From: Rostratula benghalensis
Lineage: Eukaryota; Chordata; Aves; Charadriiformes; Rostratulidae
NCBI GenBank assembly: GCA_013399305.1
Contig: VXAI01000162.1
Span: 1,311,221-1,375,220, forward strand
Reading direction: 5' to 3'
DNA length: 64,000 nucleotides
The translations under genes and the position numbers were made by a program. A model generated the notes under the pieces. That model was given only the letters and a program-made list of their open reading frames with translations. It made no database searches and was not told the origin of the DNA. Positions 11,037-24,940 of this stretch are shown piece after piece. The stretch's first letter is position 1, and every line of letters begins with the position of its first letter.

Positions 11037-13887
11037 CCACAAAAACAACAGACGTATCTGAATGATTCAAATTTTGCCTTCCATTATTTGTCTCCATGAA
11101 ACTGCTATATAAAACAAAAAATAAAATTATAAGACGGAATGGTAGGTAAAAACTCAATCAATAAATTCAGTTAATGTATACAAAACCAAGCATTCTCTTC
11201 TTCTGACTTAGGCTTCTTAAATGTTTTACTTTACGTTCTTATTGACCTTTGCATATTTTCCACTTTTTAAAAGCTATTCGTTTATTCGTATGAGTTCTGG
11301 GTTTTTATATTTTTATTTTCTAAGAGAACACAGAAAGAGAGTGCCTCTTTCTGACTGTGAGCTAAGGCCATGTTACAGAAATGCTTCAATTTTTGAACAC
11401 AGAATCACATTTCTTATAAAGCATTGTCTTTGTCTCAGAAATGAGAGACCTATGAGACACTGTTTTAACAGCAGCCCTAGAAACTTTCTACATTATGCAA
11501 TTAATATACTAACTTTAAAATCAGAAGTTTTGTGCTTGAGCAGGCAGCTTTAAGAAGAAGAGATGTGGTGATACCTGAGGATTCTTCCCGCTTAGGAAAC
11601 AAAAAAAATCAACAAAACAACAACTATAGGGTACTCATGATGCTTATCAAAACACTGTGTCTGCTTTCTCTCAAGTGTATTTTGATTGAACACTGTCTGA
11701 GAGGTTCTTCATTACACAGGGAGTCCAGACGTTAGAGATTCAGCATGACTTTATGTAATGCAGATCAGAAAGCATTTGATGGCAACTTAGTATTTGAAAT
11801 GTAATGAATAATTCACTATGTGGATCCAGAATATCATTTGCTAACTTGCTACATTAATAAAATTAAACTGCAAAGAAGTATCATCTCAAAACAAAACAGA
11901 ATATCAGACCAAATCAAAATGACATTTATCATACAAGACTGTTAAAAGATCTTGTAAATGAATACTGCAATGCATTCTCCTTTGACGGAGGGTTACTGTG
12001 GGACTGGTAACATAATAATTATGCCATGTTTGCATATAGTATTTTTCTCATCTGCTAACTTTTGACCTGTTTCCCCAGAAGAAAGTTCCCCTAATCTGCA
12101 ACAGAGAAACTGAAGTCAAGAGAAACAAAGGATCTGTTAATGATTTATCTGTTGCCTTATTCACCTGCAACTGTACAATGTTCAAGACAGACTGTCTTTC
12201 AACAAGATTTAGGAATTCAAATATGTTTTCCTGCTCTGCAGATTTATATTTTTTTAAGTCCATACGTAGCACAACTCCATAGTTTTAATGGTACAAAGTA
12301 TTCCCTTGCCCAACAGCTGAATGCTTACAGAGATTTCAGGCTGCCTGCAATGAGCAGCAGTATCTATGATTCTATCCTCTGTACAGATCAACCGTACGTG
12401 CATTTGAGAATTTAATCACTTGGTCTGTTTGCACTGGATAGGACCAACCAAAATTTCTTTCATTACAGTATTTAAACTCCAGTCTTCCTCACTTATAAAG
12501 ACTAAGATTTACAGTCATAATCCAGACATGCAATTCTGAGATTAACTGAAAAAGTCTAAAATGCCTAAACCAAGAGCACATTAGTAATACTGGTGTTACA
12601 TAAAAGCAAACCTGGACTGATGTTACAAACCTGGGTTGTTGCTTCATCAGTATTTGACAAACAACAGAACCGAGGAAACGGATTTTTTGATAAGCTTAGG
12701 CACAGACAGCAAAAATTCAAAATGCTCATTTAATTTGGGCATCAAGTATTCTTCTACAACTCAGTTGGTTCTCCTTCAGCCTGTCATGGATATCAGGCTT
12801 GATAAATGGAAGGATGGGAGTGATTCATCCTTCCTAAGGCTGTACGCTGCAGCTGACCTCAGTCCCTCCTGAGAGTTCCCAGAGTCTGCTGAATTTATAA
12901 CCTACAGCTCATAACTAAAATTGTGAAATAATTGTTTACTGCAATTTAAATATATACATACCTCAGTGAAATGGTATCAGAGAGGGTAATGAGGGCAACA
13001 CACACTGTGTTGCAAAGGGAATCTTTCTTTGAAAGGCTATGTCTTCATCCAGTGTTGAAAAAATTACTCTCACAGGGGAAGAAGGGAGAGCACAGTGTAA
13101 TCCACCATAGGCTATCAGTGTTGCATTTGTCTGACACAGACAGTGCCAGTCACATTTTAATGATAACCTATTCTGGTTGAACAGCTTCCTCCAGCTTCTT
13201 TACAGCAGTGGCAGTTTAGTGAAAGTCTCTCCAGTTTTGATGAAGTAATTGAGTTGTTAATAACATTTTCCAAAATCCTCACAGAGGCAAAGAGAGAGAG
13301 GGGGGAAAGAGGAAGAGATATTTGTGATTTAATGATCAGCTCTGGCAACAGATAGGATCCTGAGCATTTTCAATAATACTTACCTAAACATTGTACATTT
13401 TTTTTCCAAATGTTAAAGAAACTGGGCCAACTCTTCCTTGGGATAGGTTATTTTTTGTTCATGACTGTAGTGGTTTGCTGCACTGAATCCTCTGAGCATG
13501 TTCTATACACCACGTCTCGCACCCCCAGAGGACTGAATGGTAATAATCCCCCTGTGGTATTGTGAAAGTATATGCTAAAGCTCTCAAGTAATCACTATGT
13601 TGGCCAAAAAGGATTGCAGACTTTTTTTACAAATGGATAGTAGCTTAATAGCATGATTCAGGCCACCTACATTCTCCCAAATCCTAAAGAGCAGCTGCAT
13701 GTTGAGGCTACATTACAAAGTAAAAAAGGCTACAATGCAAAAATTGAACACTCACTCTTGATTATCACACCACACAATTGTAACTCCCCCACTAGCTCAC
13801 TATTCAAGTGTCCCAGCCTTGATTTTCCAAGATGAAGCCTGAACTCGGTAAGGAATAGTCAGTTCGCCAAAGCATAAGGGCAAGACT

Positions 13888-14473
13888 GTACTGTGCTCCA
13901 GTACCCAGCACTGGTGAGGTCTTACCTCAAGTACTGTGTTCAGTTACGGGCCCCTCACTACAAGAAGGACACTGGACTGCTGGAGCATTTCCAGAGGAGA
14001 GCTACAAAACTGGTGAGGGGTCAAGAGAACAAATCCTTTGAGGAGAGGCTGAGGGAACTAGGCACATCTTTAGTTTAGAGAAGAGGAGACCTCATTGCCC
14101 CCTACAACTATCTGAAAGGAGGTTGTAGAGAGGTGGGTGTTGGCCTCTTCTCCCAAGTCAATAATGACTGGACCAGAGGAAACAGTTGCAGCAGGGGAGG
14201 TTTAGACTGGATATTAGGAAGAATTACTGAGAGAGTGGTCAGGCACTAGAATGGCCTGCCCAGGTAGGCTGTGGAGTCACCATCCCTGAAGGGATTTGAG
14301 AAACAAGTAGATGTGGCAATTCAGGGCACGGTCTAGTGCACAAGATTGTTGGGTGTGGTGGTTGTTGTTGTGGTGGTGTTTTTTTNGGGTGTTTGTTTGG
14401 TTTTGTTTGTTTGTTTGTTTGCAGTTGGACTCAATGATCTCAAAGGTCCCTTCCAACCATGAAGATTCTGTGA
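13888..14473 (+). mobile_element. CR1 retrotransposon 3' end
   Basis: The segment matches the last part of CR1 ORF2 and the 3' UTR in order. It has the [16 protein letters not shown] block, the EERLRELG block, the CTTCTCCCAAGTCAATAATGAC region, the ATCCCTGAAGGGATTTGAG block, and the diagnostic tail CAAAGGTCCCTTCCAACCATGAAGATTCTGTGA. The ORF2 remnant has stops and indels. Just before the tail is a GTTT-type expansion with an undetermined base at 14386. It is 5' truncated, as most CR1 copies are. Confidence 0.93.
14391..14421. repeat. (GTTT)n simple repeat inside the CR1 3' UTR
   Basis: Several consecutive GTTT units are preceded by a TGG/TTG-rich stretch and a T run that contains the single N at 14386. 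The repeat has expanded between the CR1 ORF2 remnant and the CR1 tail. Confidence 0.85.
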
Positions 14474-17400
14474 CTGCTTTCTTCCACTCTCCACATCCTC
14501 TAACACAAATTAAGGACATCATGCAGCCTCAAACATACCCAAATGTTCCCCAAGGCATGCAACTAATACCCTTGTTTGCACACAAAAACACCATTGTGGT
14601 GAGCTGCTGCTGCTTCAGATGCTCCTAATGGAAACAGAAGCAGGGGCAGCGCAGACTGTATGTAGAGACTATAGGACCATATCTTATAGGACAGTCCAAT
14701 CTTCTCTTCTATAACACTACCTATAATTGGAGCACTTAGGCAAGTTGTCATGCTGTGCTTTAGAAAAATGGGCTTATTTGAGCTATGTTGCAGTTCAGTG
14801 GTGGAAGTAGAAGAGCCTAAACTACACTTCAGTCTATGGTAGGGTAAAACTGGCAGGCACAAAACACATTCACACGAAGCCTAGCACAGCCAGGCAGCAC
14901 AAAAGGCACAAGTGGCTCTGTCAGTCACTGAGTAAACAGGGTCAAAGCAGTGTGAGGAAGACAAATCTTAAAGATCTAAACTTTGCTCTGACAGCAAGCT
15001 TGGAGTTAAGGAATAGTTCATTCTACAACTAGTGAGCTGCTACTTACTTCACGTTGAAGATTATCAGCCAGTGCACTAAAGAAATAAGTTGAAAATGCAG
15101 GTTGTGTGCAATCTAGAGTATTAAATTAACTTCTTTAACCTGACTCATTAATAATTAATGATTAATCACTACTATGTATCATTCTACATACACATTAGTA
15201 ATCTAATACTAAACAAAATCGATGATACAAATCAGTTGAGAACTTGAAGTGAACATAACTCAATCATGAATGTGTTGGGTTTTTTTAGTTTAATGCAGCT
15301 CAGCCAGAGAATTGACAAGTAAAAAGTAAGCAGAGAAACAGTCTATTAACTACATATTTAATAACCTAAGATGTATACTATATCAAAATACAGTAAATTT
15401 CAAGGCACAGTCAAGGGCTTATACAAATGAATAAGTCACTGTCATGCATTAGCTTCACACACCTCAGCTGATTCGTGGCAGCTGCCTGTATACATGGTCT
15501 AAGCTCATGGTAGAGTAATTTGAGCTAGCTTAGCCTTCTTTCATGAAGTCCATACCCTGTGGGAATTTTGCCATGTATTTAAGCTCTCTGGCTGACACCT
15601 AACTTTCAGAATAATGCACAACACTGACACACCACAGCCAGACTGGTAGGAAAGCCTACCCAGATTTGAAAATCTGCACATCATTTTAACATACACCATC
15701 GGAAATAAGACTTCACGCCACTTTATTAGCATCTGAAGAACACAAACAAGCCTTACAACAAAGCAAAACATCAAAAAGAAAGTGAAAAAAATCCAGATGC
15801 TTCTACTACACATTTTACCAAACCAAGGGATACCTTAGTAAGACCAGCAGTCTCTAACGGTGTTAGAACTCCTTCACCTTATGAAGCTGTCTTCAAGGAC
15901 ATGTCAGCTCTTAACCATTGTCTGGCTGACTGGTCTATTGAGAACATTTTCCTTCTGACCCTTCCCATTGCCTTTTGTCAAAAATGACTGAAAACATCAA
16001 GTTAAACAAAATAATCACCTAAAAAATATTCTTAACCTTAGGAGAAAGCAATCCCCCCATTTTTTCCAAATGAAGCTAATACCCCCACTTTTATTTGTAT
16101 TCAATATTTTATACATATTTCTGTTTGGGTTTGGGGTGTGTGTGTTTATATTCAAAAACTTACTCATAATTACTCTATATTACTGATCGCCTGCTCAGTT
16201 TGTCTCATTTACAGAGATAACTTACTTATTTTTTTCAAGTTCTACTCTTTTTATCTGACTAATAGAAGAACTAGAGACTGTCTTTTCTGAGTCTTATCAA
16301 AGTTCTTTTATTCACAGTTCTGCTCCTCTGTGCTTCATGGGGCAACCAACTTTGGAATGGTTGAACACAGAAATGTACTTGGTGAGGCACAATATATCAT
16401 CTTGAAGAATGAGACAGATATATAGACAAGTCTTTATTTTATGAATATGGATAGGAGATGGGGAGGAAGGAGTAGTATTCTCACCTGACTATAGACATCC
16501 CAAATGTTAAGTCTGTCATCATCTATTTTTACTGATGGTAAAGAAAGCTCCAAAGAATAATTTAGCTCACACTAACACAGGCGTCTAAGACAGATAAATT
16601 AATCTGAAGGTGTCCATCTTTTCCCAGGATGACCAAAAATAATTTAGGGCAACTACATCTAACTTTGATACCTAACTTTCAGAAATCTAAACTATGGAAC
16701 AGGCAAATGTTGCCTTTAGAATCATTCAGCCTTACTGAACTGTTTAATTCCATGCTGCTGAACTTAATGCAACCAAGTAAGAACCACTCCTCTTTGTAAG
16801 CATTCTATAATGCATATTCTCCCAGTGCTTTTATTAGCCTTTTTTTTTTTTCCATAATTTTAGACAAGTCTCCCTGTTATCTTTTAGTCTAATTTCTGTA
16901 ACTTCCCTTTCTTGCTCCACAAATGCAGCATTTTTTTCTACCAGTTCACTACATCTGAAATACTTTCCAATATAACATCGCTTAATTAAAATACAATGTC
17001 TTTATATCCTATTTGAAAAGGGCAATTTTCTGCAATAATCACACTGACATCTATCAACTACCCAAAGAAATTTGAAGCTTTCCCATCATAGCTAAATATT
17101 ATAAAATATCAATAAGTGCTAAGTTAATTATTTTAAGTATTATTTTAACTACTTCCTCTACCATATCAAGAGCAACTTCTCAAAAATAATACTGCTTTAG
17201 TGTTACCTCTGTGGAAAATTTCTGTAGCTATTGCTTTAAAATGGACAGCAAATTATTTATGTGTAAGAAGGACCTCACAAAAATATATTATATACGACTA
17301 GGAAAGGAAAAATGAGCAGGTCTTGGAAGAATAACAGCAAGAAGAGATATCACTATCAAAAATAAAATTAAATGTGGACAGGAACATCAAACAAGAATGT

Positions 17401-18804
17401 TGTATTATAAATAACCATGTCCCCAGCTGAAACCATAAATCAGACTTTACTTATCTTTAATGTCTCTCTTGAGGACTTTAGACGTAGCTTCAGTGCCTAA
17501 CTACAGCCCTGACCGGCATTCGATCCCTGGGACAGTCCAGTCAGCCTTGAAGCAATGCATTCTGCCTCACATTAATCCACAGCCCAGGCCAGACTTAGTC
17601 TTCATTTCTACTCTAAGCCATATCTCTTCCCAGGCCATTTTTAGATGGGTCACCTCAAGAAAAATTTTGAGAATATGCATTCTGTAGGTTTCCTTGCCAA
17701 TTGTCATGCAGCCAGCATGATGCCCCCTGGTACCAGCCCATTAAGGCTCCAGTCTTGCTTCCAAGGTCCATCCCTGCCTCAGCCAGTTCCATGAGCCTTG
17801 TAGATCACCTGGTCATGAAAAAGATCAAAAGTGAATATTTTAAGACCGATGAAAGACATGAAATTTAGACATGCAAAACAGCAGCAGAAGAAAGCAATAT
17901 ATCACAAATATCACAAACAACTGACACAACTTTTGCAAGAGGAGTAGATATTGTGTCACTTATAGCTAATAAACATATGACTGCCTTTATGACTTACAGA
18001 TTTGTTATGCGTAAGGTTTCTAAGTTAAAGCATTTTCTATCCACCTACAAAAAGCCCCACAGGATAGCAGCTTAATTTCATTTTTTTCACCTCTAACTTT
18101 GATTAATTTTTTTTTTTTCCTTTGAAAATTGCAGAATGGGCCAAAAATATCTAATCAAAAACCTCTTGCAAGTATCATTCTTCTTGTTTTGAGGGATTAT
18201 CTGGTAAGGGACTGTTTCTCTGAGTTCCTTATCTGGCTGCCCATTCTTAACTCAACTGTAAGTTACTTGTCTTTAAAAGTGTTATATATGTACACTCAAA
18301 TGTCTTCCTCTCTTTCTTGAATATCAACCCATCAATATATTCAACCAATTAAAACTAAACTTTTTAAGATACTTCTGGGTGCTTCTTAACATGATGGAGC
18401 TTTTGAACTGCTTACAGCAGTTAATTATTCTCAAAATAAAAAATTCAACATGAATAATAAAAACTAACTAAAATTGGGGAGAGGAGAGTTTAGAAGACAA
18501 CAGAGCTGTGGAGAAGCCAAATCCAAATATTTGCACTCCTGCAGTGCACTACTTACTATAAAAAAACCAACATCAGCATGCTCTTTTTACATGAAAAAAA
18601 GCTGAATGCTGCACAACCTTTGGTATAAAATTATTTGTACCAACTGCACCACAATTTTAATACTAACACACCTATAAATAACCACATTGAAATTACACCA
18701 TAATAAATTAAATATGAAAGGAAAAATAGTTTTGACTTATCATGCCTCCAACTAGTGAGCTCCTATAAAGCCATAGAATAGACATAGAAATCAAACCAAT
18801 AAAT
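14474..18804. other. AT-rich single-copy non-coding DNA
   Basis: No gene is supported. A more C-rich patch at about 17490-17820 contains many CC and CAGCC words and might be an unrecognised old repeat. T runs occur at about 16840-16851 and 18108-18119. Confidence 0.55.
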
Positions 18805-19368
18805 TGTCACAGCTTAGGCCAGGTTGGCCAATAACACTCTCTCCAAAGTGAGGTAGAAAACACATTGAGATATTTTTTTATAAACTAAACTTTAATGAAA
18901 TATTAATAATAAAATAAGAAAAGATGACATAGATACAACATATACAGATAAATACAAAACCATACCAAGCTCCCGGGGAGATGTCACTAGCAAGCACCAG
19001 GGAATCTCCAGACTGGACTCAGTAACAAATGGGAACTGTGTTCTACATCTTAATTCAGGAAACCATAGATCAGGATCAAAGGTAGACAAACTGACGGGGG
19101 CATCAGTCATTCAAGAAAGAGAGCCACTAAAGGGGAGGGGAAAAAAACCCTAGACCTTCATTCAGCTTTTATACTGACCATGGCAGATGGGATGGAATAT
19201 CCTATTGGTCAGGTTTGGGTCACCTGACCAGTCCACTCCTCCCCACAGGTGCAACCCCTCCATGGGGTGAACAACCAAGTCAGCTGACCCTGGTTGCCAG
19301 AGTAAGAAATATAAGAAAGAGCCTCTCACTGAATGGAAAGTTAGCTCTGCTCCAGCCCAAACCATGAA
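18805..19368 (-). mobile_element. Solo LTR of an avian endogenous retrovirus, minus orientation
   Basis: Read on the minus strand, the element begins near CATGGTTTGGGCTGGAGC and ends GGCCTAAGCTGTGACA, both typical of an avian LTR group. Promoter-like order is kept. A GGTCAGGTGACCCAAACCTG block comes first, then TATAAAAG (plus-strand 19166-19173), a short leader, and an ATTAAA polyadenylation-type signal (plus-strand 18891-18896) near the 3' end. It is about 564 bases long. No internal viral genes flank it, so it is a solo LTR. No clear target-site duplication is visible. Whether the TATA box still works is unknown. Confidence 0.75.
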
Positions 19369-19440
19369 GTACGTTAGAATTTAAAAGGCAGGCAATCAAG
19401 ATGAAAAAGGGTTAGATATACTAAGTCTAGGCTTGCTAGT

Positions 19441-19482
19441 TTTTAAATTAATTTGACTGAATTTTAAATTAATTTGATTAAA
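19441..19482. repeat. 21-base tandem duplication
   Basis: Two adjacent copies of a TTTTAAATTAATTTGA-led unit differ at 2 of 21 positions, and a partial TTAATTAA follows. The duplication lies shortly after the minus-strand LTR. Confidence 0.85.
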
Positions 19483-20896
19483 TTAATTAATAGTACTTGT
19501 GGATTTGAAACAGTAATTTTCCCCAGTAAAGAACATAATAGCAAAATCCAGATGCAAGAAGTATGTACCTCCATCCTTTTTTTGATAACTTCTCCCTACT
19601 GTTCCAGGTAATCTGCAACATCATTGTGATGAATGAATCAATGGAAGATAATGTACAATTAAGGTATTTGTTTCTGAGGAGTGTTGTAAGCATAACTCGT
19701 ATGGAGAGAGTGATATCTTGATAGAAGAATTTGAGAAACAAATATAAAGATGACTGGCAGTATTCAGAATCTTCAAAACTTATAAAGTTGGAGGGGTCAA
19801 AGAAAACAGGATGCACAACAACACTTAAAATGTCTTGGTTTGGTCAAGCCAAGTGCTAATGAGAAAAATGCAAACCATGATAGGTAAGTACTTCAGCTTC
19901 ATGTATCAAAAAAAAAGAAATCCAGCAGCAGAATTTCCCTGTAGTTTAGCAAATACTGTGATCTTGAGGGATTCTATTTCATTTCATTTCAAGGTCAAAT
20001 TAACCATATGCTTTCCTAACTTCTCCTAAGTTGCACACGTGCTGTGTAAATCTTCCATACAACAAAAAACAAAGATGCACTTTCCTGTTGTGTTTATTAT
20101 TTAAAATGTACATTTATTCAGTGATCAGTTCTATGCATTTGTTACTAAAGCGATGTAATGAGAAAGGCTGCCAGTGATTAAGGTACCTTATTATTAGATG
20201 GTTTGAAATAAAGGAATAAGGCTTCTGGAACCAAAACTGTTGGTGCCACTGAATGATCTGGGCTGGTCATCATCTGAAAGTGAACCGGAAGAATTATTTC
20301 CAGAAAGTGAGTGTCCATTAACAACATTTGGACCTCATAAATGTGGGCTCTTGCTAAATTTATGGTTAAAATGAGTCTTCATTGGTTGCACATTCTAGGG
20401 AACATATGGCTGTGCTGAAAGACTGAGGATTACATGAGTCAAAATAAAATGACCAGTCAGCTGCACATATATTACTACCTTATTTATTATTTTTTTTGCA
20501 TAAAACAAAAATAGGAAAATATCATCTTATTATTATTTAATTTTGCTTTATTACTGCAAAGGCTTGCATTGCTGTTTGAGACAGCCATCAAGAACCTTTG
20601 AGCCACACAAATTGCCACACAGAGAACTGCAAGAGAGTTTAATCCTTTTATGAAAAAAAATGTGTGAGGAATTAAAGAAAGATTTACACGAAGTTATTTG
20701 ACAAGTGAACAGCAGTCAACTCCTGAACTTGGAACTCAAGCATTGTAGTTGCTGTCTGGGCCTTAACATCCATGACTGCCGAGTGCTCATTGAGTTCATT
20801 TCAGAAAAGTGAGGACAAAAGATTAATTCAGTTCTCTTACAAGCACTTTTGACAGTTCAATAGGCTTTATTCCAATACAGACATAGAAATCAACTT

Positions 20897-20919
20897 AAAA
20901 AAAAAAAAAAAAAAAAAAA
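20897..20919. repeat. Poly-A run
   Basis: This is a run of about 23 A residues. No retroposed body is recognisable upstream. Confidence 0.9.
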
Positions 20920-22170
20920 GAGAATGCTTTTGACTGTCATACAGATAGCTCTTCTCTGATGGCTCCGATTCTAATTTGCAAACTTATTGAGGACATTCAG
21001 TTTCTTTTTTTTTTTTTTTTCATTTTATTTTGAAGATGAACTAACAGACTTGTACAAAAATACATAATCAAAAAATGCATTAGCTTTTATGTGACTGTAC
21101 TTACAAAATTTGAGGACAAAACCATAAGTTTATTGTAAATGTTATGGAACAAAAGGGTAAGCACATACTTAAATGTCAAAAATTATTCTCAGTGTGTCTC
21201 AAGGCAGTTTTAAATGCCTGCTTTTTGTTAATGAGATTAATGTGTTACCTTGTAAAAGATATTCACAGAAAAAAAAAGTGCAGCAATAAATTTGGTTACA
21301 AATAACCAGAAATCTTTCAGGTTTTGTTATGGATTTTCATTAAAATAAATGGTAGTTTCTATAAACTCTACACATAATTCCTGACCTGTCCTTTGAAATT
21401 TCCAGAATGGAGATTCTTTAGTCTCCTCAATGTTTAAATTGGCAAATGTTCATAATATGTAAAATAAATCTTCCCTTTATGGAATTAAACCCCACATACT
21501 CTGTGTACAACAGACACAGAGAATGCTTTTGCTTCACATCTAGCACTCACAATTGTACCTTACCATGCTTTCATTTCATTACAGGAGCATTTCATTACAA
21601 AAGCATTGCAACTGCTACCTTCTGGACACTAAATGGTATTTATCTACCCTATCTTGCAGTTGAAAGCATTTTACCCAAGAACTTGAAAGAATGAACTCTA
21701 CCAAACAAAACAGAAATCTTGTGTCTTTGAGATGGTGTTCCTGTATATATATCCTGATAAGGAAAAAAAAAAAAATTTTTGGCAATTCCATGATATTAAT
21801 CACTTTTGTTTAGCTTTGATCCTGATCTTTTTTTTCCATACTGCTACAAAGCCTATCATTTTTACCTTTGTGAATTAGTGCAGAATTTTGCAGTGTATTT
21901 GGAGAATTACACACTGTTCAGATTGAGGATCTTTTTTCAAATTATTTATCCAGTACTTTATCAAAGTAATTTTTAATTTTAATTTTGTCCATCAGTGTGC
22001 TTAAAAAACCTTGTAAGTGATAAAGATATATTCTCTTCTGTCATCAAGGCATTTAAATTTAAACACTTAGGACTGAGAATTTATTTTTATAAAATGAAAT
22101 ATTAAGAGAATATTCTCAATAACAGAGGCAGAAATCAATTAAAAAGAACTTTGCTGAACTAATGGATTAT

Positions 22171-22412
22171 TCACAGAATCACAGACTATCAGGGATTAGA
22201 AGAGACCTTGAAAGATCATCTAGTCCAATCCCCCTGCCAGAGCAGGAACACCTAGGTCAGGTCACACAGGAACGTGTCCAGGTGGGTTTTGAATATCTTC
22301 AGAGAAGGAGACTCCACCACCTCTCTGGGAAGCCCCTTCCAGTGTTCTGGCACCCTCACCATGAAGAAGTTTTTTCTTGCATTTAAGTGGAACTTCCTAT
22401 GTTCCAGCTTGC
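22171..22412 (-). mobile_element. CR1 retrotransposon 3' end
   Basis: The plus strand begins TCACAGAATCACAGACTATC, the reverse complement of the CR1 tail. It continues through the GACCTTGAAAGATCATCTAG block, a CACAGGAACGTGTCCAGGTG block and CTCTGGGAAGCCCCTTCCAG. The order and wording match a CR1 3' UTR, apparently of a different subfamily from the copy at 35.3-36.8 kb. The copy is 5' truncated. Confidence 0.93.
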
Positions 22413-24762
22413 ATTATTGTGTTAATGTATGATCATTGTCAGTGCTAGATGAGATTTTTCCAAAAATACATAATTCAGCAAGAAGTGACATTTTGGAGTA
22501 AACAAAAAAATTTGTAAATTTAGTGGAGTTTAAATAAAAATATTGAAAGCTATTTTTTGAGAATGAGTTGTTCTGTCTTCAAAATGAAAAAAAAACATCT
22601 GATGTTTTTAAATTAAACTTTTTAATATATTATTTCTTTTGGAAATTCATCTCTATTAAAACGAGAAAGAGTTCAATAACTTGAAAATGAAGTAACTGGT
22701 TTCATACCACAAAAAGAAAGTGTTTGACGTTAGTCAGATTATCAGAGCTTTCATATTTCCAAAGAAAGGGAGGAGGCGTGGTAGTTTGACCCACATGAAG
22801 TGTATTTCACACAGCTATTTTGAGGAAATATTTAGTATTAAACAGAAAAAAATATTTTTCCTATCTCGTTCATGTTAGATGTTCTAATTTCATTGCCAGA
22901 TCTTAATGTTGAAATCAGAGTATTTAATTTCACAATTTTAAAACACTGATAATTGTCAAAACAGTCTTTTAATAGTTATTTATATACTTATGTTTAAAAC
23001 TGTGCCAGACACTTTAAATAATATTTTAAATAATACAAATGATTTCTAGGATTAAAGATTAAACCAGGTGTAACTAAAATAATCCTTCATATTCTTCTCC
23101 TCAGCCCTCCCAATAAATATTTCACGACTTCTACTCCAGGATAAATATCATTGTTAATCAAATAAATGTATAAGCAATAGTAGTGGAATAAGCTGAAAAT
23201 ATATAACAAAATCAGCCCGGTGTGCGAACACTGCTGCACCTTTTCTAGTAAGTCTTATGTAATTATGGACTGACTATTCAGCTCCAGACAGTGATGAACA
23301 ACAACCAATTCACCATGTCAGTATTTAATTCCTTCTCATTAGTTCCTTTCATTCCATTTCCTCTGATCTGAGAACTTAACTGCCTGAACACACAAGAAAC
23401 TATTTCTCCCTCCACTATTACTGTTAGAGCAGCAAGAGCTCTTTTGGCTGACAAATGACAAAGGTGCTTTTCCTTCACTTAAGCACAGCCAAAGCAGCAT
23501 CCCAGCCATGTAGCCTACCATCCAGCTGTGAGACCCAGAGTCCAGCATCTTCCAATTGCATGTCTGGGCAAGAGTTAGGTGTGTTCATAATCCCTGGTCC
23601 TCATGATCGCCATTGAGGGATCATCTTTTAAAACAACAGGTGCAAAAAAGGGACTTCAGAGTGCTCTAACAGTACTTTTGGAGAGAGACCAGGACTGCAA
23701 AAGGAACTAGGGAGCTATGCTACAAAACAACTCAAAAGCAATTACAGACTTTGGAGTTGATCAATGCATTAATTTATGTATTTTCATTTTAAAATTTCAA
23801 GACAACATTTTGAAATTCCAGCCAAGTTTTTCTACATGTAATAGGTTTCAGATGTTTGCAAGATGATTTCTCCCTGGTGACAGTGAGGAGAGGAAGGCTG
23901 GAGAAGGACCAGCCATTACTGTTGCTCTTGTCTAGAACTGAAAAATTTACCACAATTTGTTTACAAGAGCAAATGTTTACCAAGATTTTTAGAGGAGTCC
24001 TCACATAAAGCTTGAGCAAAGGCCATCATTGCTACAACACAGGCTGAGACTTGACCTGGGACTGTGCAGCTACTGTATTATAGACAGCAATGCATGGTTA
24101 TTCCCAAAAAGAGCAGCCAGGAACTTGAAGATACACTATACCATTGTGTGACCATAATTTATGCAGCTACTGTCTGATTTGAATTGATGCCCTGTTCTTT
24201 TTGGAGTGGTGCTGATACTGAGTGCTTTGGGTTGTTGCAGGAAAAAGAAAAAATAATTATCTATAGTTCACTGGTTCTGGAAATGAGCATTGTGAAAATA
24301 TGAAATTAGTTGCTGCATTCCTACATTTCACTTCTCAGATTTCAACAGCACCATCTTTTGAAACTACCATGAGCTACGTAAGAATTTGTAGCTATCATCA
24401 ACAGATCTTATTCCCATATAAAGAGAAGAACTATCTCCCATTATGATTTCCTCCTAGAAATACTCCCTGCAGGAAGATAAACATATGGTAAATGTGAAGA
24501 AGTTAATTGGCTATATATTGGCTGTAAAAGTTAATTAGCTGCATAGTGTTCCATATATTGGTATTTTAACAATTTACCTTCAGATGTCAAAACCAGTCCT
24601 TTCATTTTCTTAGGTCTGTTACCTCAAAATTAGCTTTCAAAAAGTTCAATGCAATAACCAGACCTCTCTGTCCAGAGACTGCATGCACCTTACAGAGAAG
24701 TGTTATACCCTTTTGTTAGTGAAATGAAGTGCAACCTTGGGATTCTTAGCATCCAAATTTGT
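22413..24762. other. AT-rich single-copy non-coding DNA
   Basis: I see no gene or recognisable repeat. Near 24490-24560 there is a weak internal duplication built on GTTAATTGGCTATATATTGG and GTTAATTAGCTGCATAG. Confidence 0.6.
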
Positions 24763-24940
24763 GAATCATAGAATGGCTGGAGTTGGAAGGGACCTTAAAG
24801 ATCATTAAGTTCCAACCCCACTGCCATGGGCCTGGACACCTCCCACTAGAGCAGGTTGCTCAAAGTCCCATCCAGCCTGGCCTTGAACACTTCCAGGGAT
24901 GGGGCATCTACAACATCTCTGGGCAGCCTGTCTGACCAAC
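24763..24940 (-). mobile_element. CR1 retrotransposon 3' end
   Basis: The segment starts GAATCATAGAATGGCTGGAG and continues TTGGAAGGGACCTTAAAGAT, then the CCACTGCCATGGGC and GAGCAGGTTGCTCAAAGTCC blocks and the CATCTCTGGGCAGCCTGT block. These are the standard reverse complement of a CR1 tail. It is strongly 5' truncated, and the right boundary is approximate. Confidence 0.93.

Larger units (their letters stand above)
8676..13887. other. Single-copy non-coding DNA
   Basis: I see no convincing gene. The stretch contains poly-A at 8766-8783, an A-rich tract at 10994-11036, and a few open frames of 60-110 codons with no splice context. The part at about 10600-10960 is described separately. Confidence 0.55.
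19369..22170. other. AT-rich single-copy non-coding DNA
   Basis: No gene is supported. It holds a 21-base tandem duplication at 19441-19482, a poly-A run at 20897-20919 and a T run at about 21005-21020. Confidence 0.6.

Noticed and set aside
12360..12376. TATCTATGATTCTATCC considered as a CR1 tail
   Set aside because: Only the terminal words match. The upstream bases lack the CCCTTCCAACC block present in every CR1 tail here.
17490..17820. C-rich patch considered as an LTR or satellite
   Set aside because: I could find no terminal TG/CA ends, repeat unit or known family wording, so it stays unassigned.
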